Origin: Candidatus Hydrogenedentota bacterium
GTDB taxonomy: Bacteria; Hydrogenedentota; Hydrogenedentia; Hydrogenedentales; SCBR16-9
Reading direction: 5' to 3'
Assembly (NCBI GenBank): GCA_007116095.1
Contig: SKJD01000503.1
Span: forward strand, 1-7,105
DNA: 7,105 bases
Shown: positions 5,536 to 7,105 of the stretch, piece by piece
Position numbering within the stretch: the stretch's first letter is position 1
How the letters are laid out: each line of letters opens with the position of its first letter
Translations under genes and position numbers: made by a program
The notes under the pieces: generated by a model
Seen by the model: the letters and a program-made list of their open reading frames with translations, nothing else
What the model was told of the DNA's origin: nothing
Databases searched by the model: none

Positions 5536-5621
5536 CATTACCCGCCTGTATCTTGGGGCGTAACGGGAAATTTTGGCCCCATGCCTTTTCTCATCGTGTT
5601 TGCGTTACATTGCCCGCCTGT
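5536..5621 (+). repeat. Pair of 14-bp direct repeats upstream of recF
   Basis: CATTACCCGCCTGT (5536-5549) and CATTGCCCGCCTGT (5608-5621) differ at one base and start 72 bp apart, close to seven helical turns. Between them, TGGGGC (5554-5559) and GCCCCA (5576-5581) form a 6-bp stem with a 16-base loop. The geometry suggests paired protein-binding sites or a small duplication. Apart from these items, the gap 5407-5653 holds no gene that I can support. Confidence 0.45.
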
Positions 5622-5653
5622 TTTAGCCTGCAGAAAGCCTGCGTTTTACTGCC

Positions 5654-6727
5654 ATGCACCTCGAACAGCTTCGTTGCCGACAATTTCGCTGTCTGGGCGA
5701 TATCGACCTGCCATTGGCGTCGGGACTGAACGTGCTCCGGGGCGGCAATGCGCAGGGCAAGACCTCGATTCTGGAGGCCATCCTTTACGCAGCGACTTCC
5801 AAGAGCCACCGCACCACCCAGGACGCCGAGCTGGTCATGCACCAGCACCCGGATTTTCATATTTTTCTCAAAGCGCAGCGCCATGACCGGGAGGTGGATT
5901 TGGAAGCGCACTGGCACAAGGGCGCCAAACGCTTCAAGATCAATGGCGTTGCCCAGCCGCGGGTCAGCGATATTCTTGGGCGGATTCAGGTGGTCTTTTT
6001 CTCACCCGAAGACATCGCCCTGATTAAAGGCAGCGCCTCTCAGCGCCGACGTTTTCTCGATATGGAGATTTCGCAGATCAACCCGGCCTACCTGCAGGCG
6101 CTCCAGCAATACCGCCAGGCCCTGCGTCAGCGTAATGAATTATTGAAAGCTCCCCGGCCGGATGCCACCCTGATGGCCGTATGGGATGTGCAACTGGCGG
6201 CATACGGCGCCAATCTGATAGCAGCCCGTACCGACTATGTTGACGCGCTGTCCAATCATGCCGAAGCAGCGCATGCCGCCATTGCTGGCTTGGAAAAGTT
6301 GACCCTGCAATACCGCCCGAACATCGCGCAGGATGCGGATTACGCTGCCGTCCTGCAACGCAACCTTGATCAGGACATTCGCCACCGCAGTACGCGGCAT
6401 GGACCGCATCGCGACGACATCGAGATACTGATTGATGGGCATCCGGCCCGGCATTTCGGTTCCCAGGGACAACAGCGCACCGCAGCCCTCGCCCTGAAAC
6501 TGGCGGAGTTGGAGGTGATGCGGGCGCAATTGGCGGAGTATCCGATCCTCATGCTGGACGAGGTCCTGTCGGAACTGGATGATGAGCGTGCAGAGCGACT
6601 CTTCGGAGCCATTGATGACGCGGTACAATGTATTGTGACCACCACGGAAAGTGAACCCCGCAGTGGCCGTTATGCGGCCCACGCACGGAATTTCATCGTG
6701 CAGGGAGGCCAAGTTGAAGAAGCATGA
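5654..6727 (+). CDS. recF: DNA replication and repair protein RecF
   Basis: RecF is an SMC-like ATPase that, with RecO and RecR, helps load RecA on SSB-coated gaps during recombinational repair and restart of stalled forks. The product is 357 residues, the same length as in E. coli. It begins with the typical MHLEQLRCRQFRCL. Walker A is GGNAQGKTS (30-38), the RecF signature VVFFSPEDIALIKGS covers 113-127, followed by RRRFLDMEI (131-139). Later come RHGPHRDD (248-255), the ABC signature FGSQGQQRT (268-276), Walker B ILMLDE (298-303) and the D-loop SELD (306-309). All catalytic motifs are intact. The start is supported by homology; no good ribosome site precedes it and I see no firm promoter. 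The gene overlaps the following DUF721 gene by 14 bp. The neighbours dnaA and dnaN, common beside recF, are not on its left side here, where the TIGR04073 gene lies instead. Confidence 0.97.
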   Translation: MHLEQLRCRQFRCLGDIDLPLASGLNVLRGGNAQGKTSILEAILYAATSKSHRTTQDAELVMHQHPDFHIFLKAQRHDREVDLEAHWHKGAKRFKINGVAQPRVSDILGRIQVVFFSPEDIALIKGSASQRRRFLDMEISQINPAYLQALQQYRQALRQRNELLKAPRPDATLMAVWDVQLAAYGANLIAARTDYVDALSNHAEAAHAAIAGLEKLTLQYRPNIAQDADYAAVLQRNLDQDIRHRSTRHGPHRDDIEILIDGHPARHFGSQGQQRTAALALKLAELEVMRAQLAEYPILMLDEVLSELDDERAERLFGAIDDAVQCIVTTTESEPRSGRYAAHARNFIVQGGQVEEA

Positions 6728-7052
6728 ACTGGAAGGCATCGACGCCATTCTGGATGCGATGCAGAAGCAGAGCGACCTGGGCCGGCAACTGGACTACGCC
6801 AAGATTTGGGAACGCTGGCCGGATTTGGTCGGGCATCCCTATTATCACCATTGTCGTCCCGTGGACATTCGCGACGGCTGCCTGCGGATTGAAGTCGACA
6901 GCTCGGTATGGATGCACCGTCTGGGTTTCCGGCGCTGGGAAATCCAGAAAGCCATCAACCGCATGGCCAAAAAGAAGCTCATCCAGGACATCTTCCTGAT
7001 TTTGATGAACGACGACGAGGAAGAAAACGTCAAGGACAAGTCCAAGAAATAA
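6714..7052 (+). CDS. DUF721 / DciA-family protein
   Basis: This is a 112-residue soluble protein. Residues 28-95 form the DUF721 core: YAKIWERWPDLVGHPYYHHCRPVDI in two halves (28-52), DGCLRIEVDSSVWMHRLGFRR (54-74), then a helix and QDIFLIL (91-97). The family pattern is 'W-x-x-(I/L)-VG-x-x-x-x-x-H-x-x-P-x-x-(I/L)-x-(D/N)-G-x-L-x-(I/V)-x-V-x-(S)-S-x-W-x-x-x-L'. The C-terminus is charged (DDEEENVKDKSKK). DciA members interact with the replicative helicase DnaB and help load it in bacteria lacking DnaC or DnaI; assignment of that function here is inference from family. The TTG at 6714 is chosen because GGAGG (6704-6708) sits five bases upstream and the homology begins there. Upstream in-frame starts lie inside recF. 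It overlaps recF by 14 bp, so the two are co-translated; recF-DUF721 is a common bacterial pair, often followed by gyrB. Confidence 0.85.
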   Translation: MKKHELEGIDAILDAMQKQSDLGRQLDYAKIWERWPDLVGHPYYHHCRPVDIRDGCLRIEVDSSVWMHRLGFRRWEIQKAINRMAKKKLIQDIFLILMNDDEEENVKDKSKK

Positions 7053-7080
7053 GCCAGGGGTGCTCTTATCGCATGGTTTT

Positions 7081-7105
7081 GGAGGCAAGGTGGTTTTTTT
7101 GTCCA
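7081..7105 (+). other. Possible start of a further gene cut by the window edge
   Basis: GGAGG (7081-7085) is followed after four bases by a GTG (7090-7092) open to the edge; an ATG at 7073 in a different frame is also open. Too little is present to choose a frame or identify a product. By the usual gene order gyrB might be expected, but the few codons visible do not look like a GyrB start. Confidence 0.25.

Noticed and set aside
5599..5627. TTTGCG - 17 bp - TTTAGC as a recF promoter
   Set aside because: Both boxes match the consensus poorly, and similar matches occur by chance in this AT-richer gap.

Overview
The window carries seven genes and the start of a possible eighth. Four run leftward in the first 3.2 kb (argA-type acetyltransferase, proC, divIVA, lolA-like, with the last running off the left edge). 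After a divergent control region, three or four run rightward: a PAS/LOV-like-SpoIIE phosphatase, a TIGR04073-type secreted protein, recF, and a DUF721/DciA gene. The DNA is moderately GC-rich and gene-dense, with no RNA genes, mobile elements or CRISPR arrays that I can see.

The host is a Gram-negative (diderm) bacterium. A LolA-like lipoprotein carrier implies an outer membrane, and the small secreted TIGR04073-type protein belongs to a family reported with exosortase/PEP-CTERM sorting systems. DivIVA in a diderm, a short GNAT-only N-acetylglutamate synthase and recF next to DUF721 fit a deep-branching lineage such as the PVC group, Hydrogenedentes or a deltaproteobacterial relative better than an enterobacterium. 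I cannot fix the phylum from this sequence alone.

Left block (minus strand, 3190 to 1): the acetyltransferase (first step of arginine synthesis) is followed after about 85 bp by proC (last step of proline synthesis), then after about 90 bp by divIVA (polar growth or division scaffold), whose stop codon overlaps the lolA-like start as ATGA. The last two are clearly translationally coupled. All four may form one transcription unit joining glutamate-derived amino-acid synthesis to envelope growth.

Central divergent region (about 3173-3439): it holds a strong imperfect hairpin close to the acetyltransferase gene, a second inverted repeat, and a weak candidate promoter for the phosphatase gene.

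Right block (plus strand, 3440 to 7105): the phosphatase has a sensor domain very close to a LOV photoreceptor domain but with alanine at the position of the photoactive cysteine. Its stop codon lies inside the -35 box of a good sigma70-type promoter that drives the secreted protein. A structured 247-bp gap with hairpins and a 14-bp direct repeat leads to recF, which overlaps the TTG-initiated DUF721/DciA gene by 14 bp, making a DNA repair and replication pair.

Most of the window is recognisable housekeeping. The parts worth a second look are the cysteine-less LOV-like phosphatase, the divIVA-lolA coupling and the structured intergenic regions. I found no clear sign of a wholly new multigene system.
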